A stretch of 64,000 nucleotides of DNA from Streptomyces sp. NBC_00554 (GTDB taxonomy: Bacteria; Actinomycetota; Actinomycetes; Streptomycetales; Streptomycetaceae), in contig NZ_CP107799.1 in assembly GCF_041431135.1 (NCBI RefSeq), positions 2,728,001-2,792,000 of the forward strand, read 5' to 3'. Below the pieces are notes generated by a model that was given only the letters and a program-made list of their open reading frames with translations, did not search any database and had not been told where the DNA came from. Shown here one piece after another: positions 26,546-34,932 of this stretch. The first letter of the stretch is position 1. The number at the start of each line of letters is the position of its first letter. The position numbers were made by a program, and so were the translations under genes.

Positions 26546-28354
26546 TCAGCCGAAGTAGCCGTCGAAGTTCTTCTGGAACTCCCAGCTCGAGTAGCGGTCC
26601 CAGTTGATCGACCACGTCATCAGGCCGCGGAGGCCCGGCCAGGTGCCGTGGGTGGTGTACGTGCCGCAGTTGGTCTTCTTGGTGAGGCAGTCGAGGGCCT
26701 TGTTGACCTCCGTCGGCGAGACGTAGCCGTTGCCGGCGTTCGTCGATGCCGGCATGCCGATGGCTATCTGGTCGGGGCGCAGGGCCGGGAAGACGTTGCT
26801 CGCGTTTCCGGCGACCGGGAAGCCCGTGAGGAGCATGTCGGTCATGGCGATGTGGAAGTCGGCGCCGCCCATGGAGTGGTACTGGTTGTCGAGGCCCATG
26901 ATCGAGCCGGAGTTGTAGTCCTGGACGTGCAGGACCGTCAGGTCGTCGCGCATCGCGTAGATGACGGGGAGGTACGCGCCGGCGCGCGGGTCCTGGCCGC
27001 CCCATGGGCCGGTGCCGTAGTACTGGTAGCCGAGCTGGACGAAGAAGGTCTCCGGGGCCATCGTCAGCACGAAGCCGGCGCCGTACTTGGCCTTGAGGGT
27101 CTTCAGGGCCGAGATGAGGTTCACGATCACTGGTGTGGTCGGGCTCTTGAAGTTGGTGTCGCTCGCGTCCAGCGAGAGTGAGTGGCCCTCGAAGTCGATG
27201 TCCAGGCCGTCCAGCCCGTAGGTGTCGATGATCTTCGACACGGAGGTGACGAAGGCGTCGCGTGCGGCCGTCGTCGTCAGCTGTACCTGGCCGTTCTGGC
27301 CGCCGATGGAGATCACGACCTTCTTGCCGGCCGCCTGCTTGGCCTTGATGGCCGCCTTGAACTCGGCGTCGCTCTCCACGGTCGGGCACTCGGTGACCGG
27401 GCAGCGGTTGAAGCGGATGTCGCCGGAGGTGGTGGAGGTGGGTTCGCCGAAGGCCAGGTCGATGATGTCCCAGCTGTCGGGGACGTCGGCCATGCGGGTG
27501 TAGCCGGCGCCGTTCGCAAAGCTCGCGTGGAGGTAGCCGACGAGGGCGTGTCCGGTCGAGCCTCCGCCGCCGGCGCTCGTCGTCGCGGTCACCGTCGCCG
27601 ACTTCGGCGACTCGCCCGCGTCGTTCACCGCCGCGACCTGGAAGGAGTACGCCGTCGAGGCCGTGAGTCCGCTGACCGTGGTCGAAGTCCCGGTCGCCGT
27701 CTGGACCTTCACTCCGTTTCGGTAGACGGCGTATCCGGTGGCGCCGGTCACCGGGGACCAGGACAGGGCGACACTCGACGAGGTGACCGCGCCGGCCGTC
27801 AGGCCGGTGGGTGCGGCCGGGGGCTGGCCCGGGTCGACGGCTGGTCCGATGAGGGAGATGTCGTCGACGTTGTAGGCACCAGTGCCGTACCAGCCGTGCG
27901 TGTAGATCGTGACCCTGGTGGTGGACGGGCCGGTGCGGAAGCTCGTGGTGAGCTGCTGCCAGGCGGGCGCGGACTGGGTCCAGGTGGAGACGTCGGTGGT
28001 GCCGGTGCCGCTCGCGCCGAGGTAGACGTAGCTGCCGCGGACGTAACCGGCGAGCGTGTACTGGGAGTTGGGCTGGACGGTGACCGCCTGGGAGCACTGC
28101 GCGTAGTCGCTGCCGGCCGGGGTCGCCTGCAGCGCGGAACTGCCGCTCCGTACGGGTGAGTTGACGGTGGCGCCCGCTGTGCAGGTCCAGTTGTCCAGGC
28201 CCGACTCGAAGCCGCCGTTCCTGGCGAGGTCCGCGTCGGCCGCACGGGCGGCCGACGAGAGCGCGGTCATGCCGGGAACGGCCAGGACGGTGGCCGTGCA
28301 CACGGCGAGAAGTCTGTGACGCGTGACTGATCTGTTGCGTCGGGTGCGATCCAC
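26546..28354 (-). CDS. secreted GH18 chitinase with CBM and FnIII domains
   Basis: 602 aa. A secreted chitinase that hydrolyses chitin to chito-oligosaccharides. Order of parts: signal peptide (about 1-38, ending SSAARA), a jelly-roll carbohydrate-binding domain of CBM4/9 or CBM16 type (about 40-170), a fibronectin type III domain (about 182-268), a Gly linker, and the GH18 barrel. The catalytic motif is GLDGLDIDFEG. GTG at 28354 was chosen for its GGAGGC Shine-Dalgarno and for giving a normal signal peptide. A DasR-type palindrome lies 47 bp upstream, so induction by N-acetylglucosamine or chitin through DasR is expected. It interrupts the polyamine genes and seems unrelated to them. Confidence 0.93.
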   Translation of the reverse strand: MDRTRRNRSVTRHRLLAVCTATVLAVPGMTALSSAARAADADLARNGGFESGLDNWTCTAGATVNSPVRSGSSALQATPAGSDYAQCSQAVTVQPNSQYTLAGYVRGSYVYLGASGTGTTDVSTWTQSAPAWQQLTTSFRTGPSTTRVTIYTHGWYGTGAYNVDDISLIGPAVDPGQPPAAPTGLTAGAVTSSSVALSWSPVTGATGYAVYRNGVKVQTATGTSTTVSGLTASTAYSFQVAAVNDAGESPKSATVTATTSAGGGGSTGHALVGYLHASFANGAGYTRMADVPDSWDIIDLAFGEPTSTTSGDIRFNRCPVTECPTVESDAEFKAAIKAKQAAGKKVVISIGGQNGQVQLTTTAARDAFVTSVSKIIDTYGLDGLDIDFEGHSLSLDASDTNFKSPTTPVIVNLISALKTLKAKYGAGFVLTMAPETFFVQLGYQYYGTGPWGGQDPRAGAYLPVIYAMRDDLTVLHVQDYNSGSIMGLDNQYHSMGGADFHIAMTDMLLTGFPVAGNASNVFPALRPDQIAIGMPASTNAGNGYVSPTEVNKALDCLTKKTNCGTYTTHGTWPGLRGLMTWSINWDRYSSWEFQKNFDGYFG

Positions 28355-28400
28355 GACTGCCTCCGGGCATGGGGGAATTGGAGGGTGGAGCGCGCCCAAT

Positions 28401-28414
28401 TTGGTCCAGACCAA
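28401..28414. promoter_or_regulatory. DasR-responsive element (dre) of chitinase
   Basis: TTGGTCCAGACCAA is a perfect 14-bp palindrome. It matches the known DasR consensus ACTGGTCTAGACCACT at the GGTC-YAGACC core and resembles the direct-repeat region of characterised Streptomyces chitinase promoters. It is 47 bp before the GTG start. Confidence 0.85.
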
Positions 28415-28493
28415 TCCTGTTGTCAAGACCTCAGGAACCTCAGGACCTCTTGTCGGGTTCTGCGCCAGCTACCGGGGTCCGGCCCCGTCACGG

Positions 28494-28952
28494 CTATCGG
28501 CCGCCCTCGTTTCCGGCGATACCCGCCGCCGCCTCGTGCATGGCCAGTTCGAGCAGTGCCGGGTCGGTGAGCGTGCCGGAACCGTCCGGGGGGATCAGCC
28601 AGCGGACTCCGCCGCCGGTCGTCCTTCCCGGATACGGCACCACGATCCACGTACCGCGGCCCGCTGTGCGCACCCCCGTGCCGAGCCAGCGGGCCGCGGT
28701 GCCCGCGGGCACGAAGAAACCCATCCGGGCGTCCCCGAAATCGACGAGCACGGGACCCAGTTGGTCGATCACCCGGGTCAGCACGTCGAGTGTGGGGTAG
28801 CCGAGTTCGCCCGGCAGGATGAGTACGTCCCAGGCCTTGCCCGCCGGCAGCAGCGCGATCCCCAGTGGATTGCGTTCCCATTCCCAGCGGCAGGCCTCGG
28901 GATCCGGAGCTACGGATGCCAGCCAGTCGACCGCCGTCTTAGCCCCTGTCAT
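28494..28952 (-). CDS. conserved hypothetical protein
   Basis: 152 aa soluble protein that I cannot assign with certainty. ATG at 28952 has AGGGAGG at normal spacing. It starts MTGAKTAVDWLASVAPDPE and has readable segments WDVLILPGELG, GFFVPAGTAARWL and GTWIVVPYPGR. These weakly recall the small primase-polymerase-like proteins that are common and uncharacterised in Streptomyces, a match I would not rely on. There is no membrane span or signal peptide. It lies between the chitinase promoter and the polyamine oxidoreductase, on the same strand as both, with its own likely promoter in the 160-bp gap before it. Confidence 0.7.
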   Translation of the reverse strand: MTGAKTAVDWLASVAPDPEACRWEWERNPLGIALLPAGKAWDVLILPGELGYPTLDVLTRVIDQLGPVLVDFGDARMGFFVPAGTAARWLGTGVRTAGRGTWIVVPYPGRTTGGGVRWLIPPDGSGTLTDPALLELAMHEAAAGIAGNEGGR

Positions 28953-29112
28953 GGCGGAACCTCCCTTTCTCGTGTCGACGCTGGTCGCGTCACAGGAGAG
29001 AGGGAGGTTCGGGCCGGGCATTACGCGGGTTCTGAATAATTGTTGATAGTGAGCCGGGTCACAGTGGCTGAGCTGGGCGTACGCCGTGGATCCGTGGGGC
29101 GCCGGGCACCCC

Positions 29113-30531
29113 TCAGCTGTCGAAGCCGAGCCCCAGCCTGTCCATGGTCTTCAGCCACAGATTGCGCCGCCCGCCGTGCGAATCCGCCCGCGCCAGTGAC
29201 CACTTGGTGAGCGCGATGCCCGTCCAGGCGAAGGGCTCGGGCGGGAACGGCAGCGGCTTCCTGCGGACCATCTCCAGCTCGGTGCGTTCCGTACGCTCCC
29301 CCGCGAGCAGGTCGAGCATCACGTCCGCGCCGAACCGGGTGGCGCCCACACCGAGCCCGGTGTAGCCCGCCGCGTACGCGACCTTGCCCTGGTGTGCCGT
29401 GCCGAAGAAGGCCGAGAAGCGCGAGCAGGTGTCGATCGCGCCGCCCCAGGCGTGCGTGAAGCGGACGCCCTCCAACTGCGGGAAGCAGGTGAAGAAGTGG
29501 CCCGCGAGCTTGGCGTACGTCTCCGGGCGGTCGTCGTACTCGGCGCGCATCCGGCCGCCGTACGGGTAGATCGCGTCGTAACCGCCCCACAGGATCCGGT
29601 TGTCGGCTGACAGCCGGAAGTAGTGGAACTGGTTCGCCGAATCACCGAGGCCCTGGCGGTTCTTCCAGCCGATGGACGCCAACTGGTCGGTGGTCAGCGG
29701 CTCGGTCATCATCGCGTAGTCGTAGACGGGGACCGTGTACGCGCGCACCCGCTTGACCAGGTTCGGGAAGATGTTCGTGCCGAGCGCCACGCGACGGGCG
29801 CGGACCGAGCCGTACGGGGTGCGTACGGCCATGCCCGCGCCGTACGGCTTCAGGGCGAGCGCGGGTGTGTGCTCGTACACGCGGACGCCGAGCTCCACGC
29901 AGGCGCGCTTGAGGCCCCAGGCGAGCTTGGCGGGGTGGAGCATGGCGACGCCCCGGCGGTCGTGGAGGCCGGCCAGGAATGTCGGTGAGTCGACTTGTTC
30001 CCGTACCGCGTCGGCGTCCAGGAACTCGGTGCCGTCCGCGAGGCCCTCGCGCCGCAACTCCTCGTGCCACTCGCGCAGTTCGGCCGCCTGGTGCGGCTCG
30101 GTCGCGACGTCGATCTCGCCGCTGCGCTCGAAGTCGCAGTCGATGGAGTAGCGGGCGACGGCCGCCTCGATCTCGTCGAGGTTGCGGGCGCCCAGTTCCT
30201 CCAGCTTCCTGATCTCGTCCGGCCAGCGGGTGAGACCGTTGGCCAGACCGTGGGTGAGGGACGCGGCGCAGAAGCCGCCGTTGCGGCCGGAGGCGGCCCA
30301 GCCCACCTCACGGCCTTCCACCAGGACCACCTCGCGCCGCGGGTCGCGCTCCTTGGCGAGGAGCGCGGTCCACAGTCCGCTGTAGCCGCCGCCGACGACG
30401 AGCAGGTCGCAGGTCTCGGTGGTGGTGAGGGCGGGTTCGGGGTGGGGTTTGCCCGGGTCGTCCAGCCAGTAGGACACCGGCTGTGCGTCGGAAAGAGACT
30501 TGGTCCAGCGGGTCATGGCGCTTGGGGCCAT
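29113..30531 (-). CDS. FAD-dependent amine oxidoreductase (PuuB/DadA-like)
   Basis: 472 aa cytoplasmic FAD enzyme. The dinucleotide-binding motif is CDLLVVGGGYSGLWTALLA (about 42-60), followed by a GRNGGFCAASL loop. The C terminus has the AAGYTGLGVGATRF motif common to glycine-oxidase-type flavoenzymes. The closest functional class is gamma-glutamylputrescine or polyamine oxidase (PuuB-like), which oxidises the amine to an aldehyde and yields ammonia and H2O2. It is 29 bp downstream of potC in the same direction, which supports oxidation of polyamines taken up by PotABCD. AGGGAG precedes the ATG. Confidence 0.88.
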   Translation of the reverse strand: MAPSAMTRWTKSLSDAQPVSYWLDDPGKPHPEPALTTTETCDLLVVGGGYSGLWTALLAKERDPRREVVLVEGREVGWAASGRNGGFCAASLTHGLANGLTRWPDEIRKLEELGARNLDEIEAAVARYSIDCDFERSGEIDVATEPHQAAELREWHEELRREGLADGTEFLDADAVREQVDSPTFLAGLHDRRGVAMLHPAKLAWGLKRACVELGVRVYEHTPALALKPYGAGMAVRTPYGSVRARRVALGTNIFPNLVKRVRAYTVPVYDYAMMTEPLTTDQLASIGWKNRQGLGDSANQFHYFRLSADNRILWGGYDAIYPYGGRMRAEYDDRPETYAKLAGHFFTCFPQLEGVRFTHAWGGAIDTCSRFSAFFGTAHQGKVAYAAGYTGLGVGATRFGADVMLDLLAGERTERTELEMVRRKPLPFPPEPFAWTGIALTKWSLARADSHGGRRNLWLKTMDRLGLGFDS

Positions 30532-30560
30532 GATTTCAACTCCCTACAGGAATCTTGCGA

Positions 30561-31361
30561 TTACGCCTTTTGCTTGTTGCGGCGGTTGCCGATCACCATT
30601 CCGGCCAGGACGAACAGTACGGCGACGATGAACATGGCCGTACCGATGACATTGATCTGAACGGGTGTTCCGCGCTGCGCGGAGCCCCAGACGAACATGG
30701 GGAAGGTGACGGTCGATCCCGCGTTGAAATTGGTGATGATGAAATCGTCGAAGGAGAGCGCGAAGGCGAGCAGCGCGCCCGCGGCGATTCCGGGGGCCGC
30801 GATGGGCAGGGTGACCCGGATGAAGGTCTGCAGGGGACCGGCGTACAGGTCCTGTGCCGCCTGCTCCAGGCGCGGGTCCATCGACATGACGCGTGCTTTG
30901 ACGGCCGTCACGACGAAGCTGAGGCAGAACATGATGTGGGCGATCAGGATCGTCCAGAAACCCAACTGTGCACCCATGTTGAGGAAGAGGGTGAGCAGTG
31001 AGGCGGCCATCACGACCTCGGGCATCGCCATCGGCAGGAAGATCAGCGAGTTGATGGCGCCGCGTGCGCGGAAGCGGTAGCGGACCAGCGCGAAGGCGAT
31101 CATGGTGCCGAGGACGGTGGCACCGAGGGTCGCCCACACGGCGATCTGGAGGCTGAGCGAGAGCGAGCCGCACATGCCGGCGACGCCGCACGGGTCGGTC
31201 CAGGCGTCCGTGGAGAAGTTCTGCCACTCGTAATTGAAGCGCCCCTTCGGTTTGTTGAAGGAGAACACCGTGACGATGACGTTCGGAAGGAGCAGATATC
31301 CGAGTGTCACCAGTCCCGCGATGACGACGAGATGGTGCTTGAGCCAGCGTACGAAGGCCAT
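30561..31361 (-). CDS. potC: spermidine/putrescine ABC transporter permease PotC
   Basis: 266 aa inner-membrane permease with six predicted spans. The EAA loop QAAQDLYAGPLQTFIRVTLP contacts the ATPase. The VFSFNKPKG segment after the first span and FALSFDDFIITNFNAG near the fifth are typical of PotC/YdcV proteins. Its ATG follows the TAA of potB with no gap (TAAATG), so the two are translationally coupled. It lies in the order potD-potA-potB-potC-oxidoreductase. Confidence 0.92.
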   Translation of the reverse strand: MAFVRWLKHHLVVIAGLVTLGYLLLPNVIVTVFSFNKPKGRFNYEWQNFSTDAWTDPCGVAGMCGSLSLSLQIAVWATLGATVLGTMIAFALVRYRFRARGAINSLIFLPMAMPEVVMAASLLTLFLNMGAQLGFWTILIAHIMFCLSFVVTAVKARVMSMDPRLEQAAQDLYAGPLQTFIRVTLPIAAPGIAAGALLAFALSFDDFIITNFNAGSTVTFPMFVWGSAQRGTPVQINVIGTAMFIVAVLFVLAGMVIGNRRNKQKA

Positions 31362-32288
31362 TTAAACCAGATCCTCCGTCCCGGACTTGCGAATGTAGAG
31401 GGTGACCATGACGAGGATCGCGGCCATGAGAATGAAGGAAAGTGCCGCTGCCGTCGGATAGTCGAGAATCCTCAGGAACTGGGTCTGGATGACGTTTCCG
31501 ACCATCCGGGTGTCCGTGGAGCCGAGCAGGTCGGCGTTCACGTAGTCACCGCTGGCCGGGATGAAGGTCAGCAGCGTCCCGGAGACGACACCGGGCATCG
31601 ACAGCGGGAAGGTGACCTTCCTGAAGGTCGTGAACGGCTTCGCGTACAGGTCGCCCGCCGCCTCGTGGAGGCGTCCGTCGATGCGTTCGAGGGAGGTGTA
31701 GAGCGGCAGGATCATGAACGGCAGGAAGTTGTACGTGAGACCGCAGACCACCGCGAGAGGCGTGGCCAGGACACGGTCGCCGGAGGTCATGCCGAGCCAG
31801 CTGGTGACGTCCAGGACGTGCAGCGAGTTGAGGGTGCTGACGACCGGGCCGCTGTCCGCGAGGATCGTCTTCCAGGCGAGCGTGCGGATCAGGAAGCTGG
31901 TGAAGAACGGCGCGATGACCAGGATGAGGACGACATTGCGCCAGCGGCCCGCGCGGAAGGCGATCAGATAGGCGAGCGGGTAGCCGAGGATCAGGCACAG
32001 GATCGTCGCGGAGCCCGCGTAGAGCACCGAGCGCAGGAACTGCGGCCAGTAGTCCGCCAGCGCGTCCCAGTAGGTCGCGAAGTGCCAGGTGACCTTGTAG
32101 CCCTCCTCCAGGGAGCCCGTCTGCACGGACGTGGAGGCCTGGTAGACCATCGGCAGTGCGAAGAAGATCAGCAGCCAGAGTATGCCGGGCAGCAGCAGCC
32201 AGTACGGGGTGAGGCGGCCGCGCTTGCGGGGCGGTTTGCCGGCGGCCGGTTGCGGCGCCAGGGGTGGCGCCTCGGTGGCGGTGGCCAT
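31362..32288 (-). CDS. potB: spermidine/putrescine ABC transporter permease PotB
   Basis: 308 aa membrane permease, partner of PotC. A Pro/Lys-rich N-terminal leader of about 28 residues precedes the first span (YWLLLPGILWLLIFFALPMV). The EAA loop is HEAAGDLYAKPFTTFRKVTF, and SGDYVNADLLGS is a family signature. ATG at 32288 overlaps the potA stop (TGATG). The frame stays open upstream but there reads antisense to potA in another phase. Confidence 0.92.
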   Translation of the reverse strand: MATATEAPPLAPQPAAGKPPRKRGRLTPYWLLLPGILWLLIFFALPMVYQASTSVQTGSLEEGYKVTWHFATYWDALADYWPQFLRSVLYAGSATILCLILGYPLAYLIAFRAGRWRNVVLILVIAPFFTSFLIRTLAWKTILADSGPVVSTLNSLHVLDVTSWLGMTSGDRVLATPLAVVCGLTYNFLPFMILPLYTSLERIDGRLHEAAGDLYAKPFTTFRKVTFPLSMPGVVSGTLLTFIPASGDYVNADLLGSTDTRMVGNVIQTQFLRILDYPTAAALSFILMAAILVMVTLYIRKSGTEDLV

Positions 32289-33448
32289 CAGGCGGCCTCC
32301 TCGTCCACCGTCTCGACGCCCGCGTCGATGTCCTGCGCGGCGTCCAGGCCGAAGGTGTGCGCCGGGTTCCAGTGCAGGACGACGTCGGTGCCGGGGCGGA
32401 GCCGGGAGTCGCGGTCGATGTTCTGGGCGTAGACCTCGAACTCCGGGCAGACGGCGCTGTCGATGACGTACTGCGTGGATACGCCGATGAAGCTGGAGTC
32501 GGCGATCTTGCCGGTGATCCGGTTGCGGCCCGCCGGGATGTCGCCCGCGTCGTCGGCGTGCGTGAGCGAGATCTTCTCCGGGCGGACGCCGACCAGGACC
32601 TTGCCGCCGGTCGTCGTGGGCGCGGAACATCGCGCCGCGGGCAGCAGGAGCTTGCCGCCGCCCGCCTTGAGGACGATCTCGTCGCCGCTCTTGGAGTCGA
32701 CCTCGGCCTCGATGAGGTTGGAGGTGCCGAGGAAGTTGGCGACGAACGTGGTGTTCGGGTTCTCGTAGAGGTCGGCGGGCGAGCCGAGCTGTTCGACGCG
32801 GCCCGCGTTCATCACGGCGACGGTGTCGGCCATGGTCATGGCCTCCTCCTGGTCGTGCGTGACGTGCACGAAGGTGATGCCGACCTCGGTCTGGATGCGC
32901 TTGAGCTCCAGCTGCATCTGGCGGCGCAGCTTGAGGTCGAGGGCGCCGAGCGGCTCGTCGAGGAGCAGCACCTTGGGGGTGTTGATCAGCGCGCGGGCCA
33001 CGGCGACGCGCTGCTGCTGGCCGCCGGAGAGCTGGTGGGGCTTCTTGCGGGCCTGCTCACCGAGCTGTACGAGCTCGAGCATGTCCTCGACCTGCTTCTT
33101 CACCGACTTGATGCCGCGCCGGCGCAGGCCGAAGGCGACGTTCTCGAAGATGTCGAGGTGCGGGAAGAGGGCGTAGGACTGGAAGACGGTGTTCACCGGC
33201 CGCTTGTAGGGCGGCAGGTTCGTCACGTCCTGCTCCCCCAGGTGCACGGTTCCCGAAGTGGGCTCCTCCAGGCCGGCGATCATGCGGAGGGTGGTGGTCT
33301 TGCCGCAGCCCGATGCCCCGAGGAGGGCGAAGAACGATCCCTGCGGAACGGTCAGGTCGAGCGGGTGTACGGCGGTGAAGGCGCCGTACGTCTTGCTGAT
33401 CCCGGAGAGGCGGACGTCGCCGCTGTTGTCTGTCGTCATCATGGTCAC
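32288..33448 (-). CDS. potA: spermidine/putrescine ABC transporter ATPase PotA
   Basis: 386 aa cytoplasmic ATPase that energises polyamine import. Walker A is [10 protein letters not shown], the ABC signature is LSGGQQQR, Walker B is [12 protein letters not shown], and the switch His lies in [14 protein letters not shown] domain follows residue about 290. GTG at 33448 overlaps the potD stop (GTGA). An ATG two codons later (33442) is an equally possible start. Unlike the sugar importer at the left of the window, this system carries its own ATPase. Confidence 0.94.
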   Translation of the reverse strand: MTMMTTDNSGDVRLSGISKTYGAFTAVHPLDLTVPQGSFFALLGASGCGKTTTLRMIAGLEEPTSGTVHLGEQDVTNLPPYKRPVNTVFQSYALFPHLDIFENVAFGLRRRGIKSVKKQVEDMLELVQLGEQARKKPHQLSGGQQQRVAVARALINTPKVLLLDEPLGALDLKLRRQMQLELKRIQTEVGITFVHVTHDQEEAMTMADTVAVMNAGRVEQLGSPADLYENPNTTFVANFLGTSNLIEAEVDSKSGDEIVLKAGGGKLLLPAARCSAPTTTGGKVLVGVRPEKISLTHADDAGDIPAGRNRITGKIADSSFIGVSTQYVIDSAVCPEFEVYAQNIDRDSRLRPGTDVVLHWNPAHTFGLDAAQDIDAGVETVDEEAA

Positions 33449-34692
33449 GCCCCTGTGAGCTTCGCGAACTTCTCTTCGTAGGCCGTCTCTTCCTTGCTGC
33501 TGAGCAAGCGGAAGGCGTGAGACTTGGCGGCCATGGCCTGGTCGGGAATGATCAGCGGGTTGTTCGCCGCGTCCTTGTCGATCTTCTCGAGATAGGGCTT
33601 CACTCCGTCGACCGGGCAGACGTAGTTGATGTAGGCGGCGAGCTGGGCGGCCGGCTCGGGCTCGTAGTAGTAGTCCATGAGCCGCTCGGCGTTCGTCTTG
33701 TGGCGCGCCTTGTTGGGGATCAGCATGTTGTCGGTCGAGGTGATGTAGCCGCTGTCCGGGATGATGAAGTCGACGTCCGGGCTGTCCGCCTTGAGCTGTA
33801 CGACGTCACCGGCCCAGGCGATACAGGCCGCGAAGTTGCCGCTGGTGATGTCGGACGTGTAGTCGTTGCCGGTGAAGCGGCGGATCTGGCCCTTGTCGAC
33901 GGCCTTCTGGAGACGGGCGATCGCCGCGTCGTAGTCGTCGTCCGTGAATTTGGCCGGGTCCTTGCCCATGTCGAGCAGCGTCATGCCGATGCTGTCGCGC
34001 ATCTCCGTCAGGAAGCCGATGCGCCCCTTGAGCTTGGGGTTGTCGAGCATGTCGGAGACCGACTTCACCTCGATGCCGTCGAGCGCCTTCTTGTTGTAGG
34101 CGATGACGGTCGAGATGCCCTGCCAGGGGTAGGAGTAGGCGCGGCCGGGGTCCCAGTCGGGGTTGCGGAACTGCTGCGCCAGATTGGTGTAGGCGTGCGG
34201 CAGGTTGGCCGGGTCCAGTTTCTGGACCCACCCGAGGTTGATCAGCCGGCCCGCCAGCCAGTCGGTGAGGACGATGATGTCGCGGCCGGTGTCCTGGCCC
34301 GCGGCGAGCTGCGGTTTGATCTTGCCGAAGAACTCGGCGTTGTCGTTGATGTCCTCGGTGTACTTGACCGTGATGCCGGTGCGCTCGGTGAAGGCGTCCA
34401 GCGTGGGGTGGTGCTTCTCGCTCTCGTCGACGTCCATGTACTCGGTCCAGTTGGAGAAGTTGATCGTCTTCTCCTTGGCCGAGAGGTCGTCGGCGGAGAC
34501 GCCGCCCTGGGTCTTGCCGGCCGCGGGGATCCCGCAGGCGCTGAGCGCCCCGAGTCCGCCGATGGTCAGCGCACCGCCCGCCGAGGCGCGCAGCAGCGAA
34601 CGTCGGCCGATGGAGGCCCTGCCGTTCCTGAGACTGCGCCGCATGGCGGCCAGTTGGACCGGGGACAGGCGTTCGGGCTCGTACTGCTCCAT
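33445..34692 (-). CDS. potD: polyamine-binding lipoprotein PotD
   Basis: 415 aa periplasmic-type binding protein, anchored outside the membrane as a lipoprotein. A cytoplasmic leader precedes a twin-arginine signal (GRRSLLRASAGG) and the lipobox LSAC. The mature part has INFSNWTEYMDVDE and YNKKALDGIEV, typical of PotD/PotF proteins, with acidic and aromatic residues expected to bind polyamine amines. It is the first gene of the potDABC-oxidoreductase operon. Its upstream region contains a 153-bp inverted repeat. Confidence 0.92.
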   Translation of the reverse strand: MEQYEPERLSPVQLAAMRRSLRNGRASIGRRSLLRASAGGALTIGGLGALSACGIPAAGKTQGGVSADDLSAKEKTINFSNWTEYMDVDESEKHHPTLDAFTERTGITVKYTEDINDNAEFFGKIKPQLAAGQDTGRDIIVLTDWLAGRLINLGWVQKLDPANLPHAYTNLAQQFRNPDWDPGRAYSYPWQGISTVIAYNKKALDGIEVKSVSDMLDNPKLKGRIGFLTEMRDSIGMTLLDMGKDPAKFTDDDYDAAIARLQKAVDKGQIRRFTGNDYTSDITSGNFAACIAWAGDVVQLKADSPDVDFIIPDSGYITSTDNMLIPNKARHKTNAERLMDYYYEPEPAAQLAAYINYVCPVDGVKPYLEKIDKDAANNPLIIPDQAMAAKSHAFRLLSSKEETAYEEKFAKLTGA

Positions 34693-34776
34693 GCTCCTGG
34701 TGCCCTTTCGGAAGGATCTCGGCCGTGGTCGCGGCCTGGTCTGCCTCGGCGCTGGCCGAAGTGAATCGGCAGAGCG

Positions 34777-34929
34777 GCCTCGGGGGAGTGTGGTGCGTTC
34801 CCGCGTCGTTCGGTGCGTGCTCTCGGCGTGCCGGGCGAAGGCCCTCGTACTGGATGTACTTGGGTCTTTGCCCGGGGCGGCGAGAGTGCGTGCCGGGCGG
34901 CGTGGGAGCGTGCTGCACTCCCCCGAGGC
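34777..34929 (+). repeat. 153-bp imperfect inverted repeat, possible structured RNA
   Basis: The sequence reads GCCTCGGGGGAGTG at the left end and its exact complement at the right end, with symmetry maintained to the centre GTAC-tggat-GTAC at 34847-34859. Arms are about 70 bases long. Nearly all mismatches are T in one arm opposite G in the other, or the reverse, and these would be G.U pairs if the plus strand were transcribed. Only about four positions cannot pair. It fills most of the 240-bp gap between the potD start and the stop of the aminobutyraldehyde dehydrogenase gene, both minus strand. It may be a terminator/attenuator or an antisense-strand RNA. Confidence 0.75.
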
Positions 34930-34932
34930 TGC

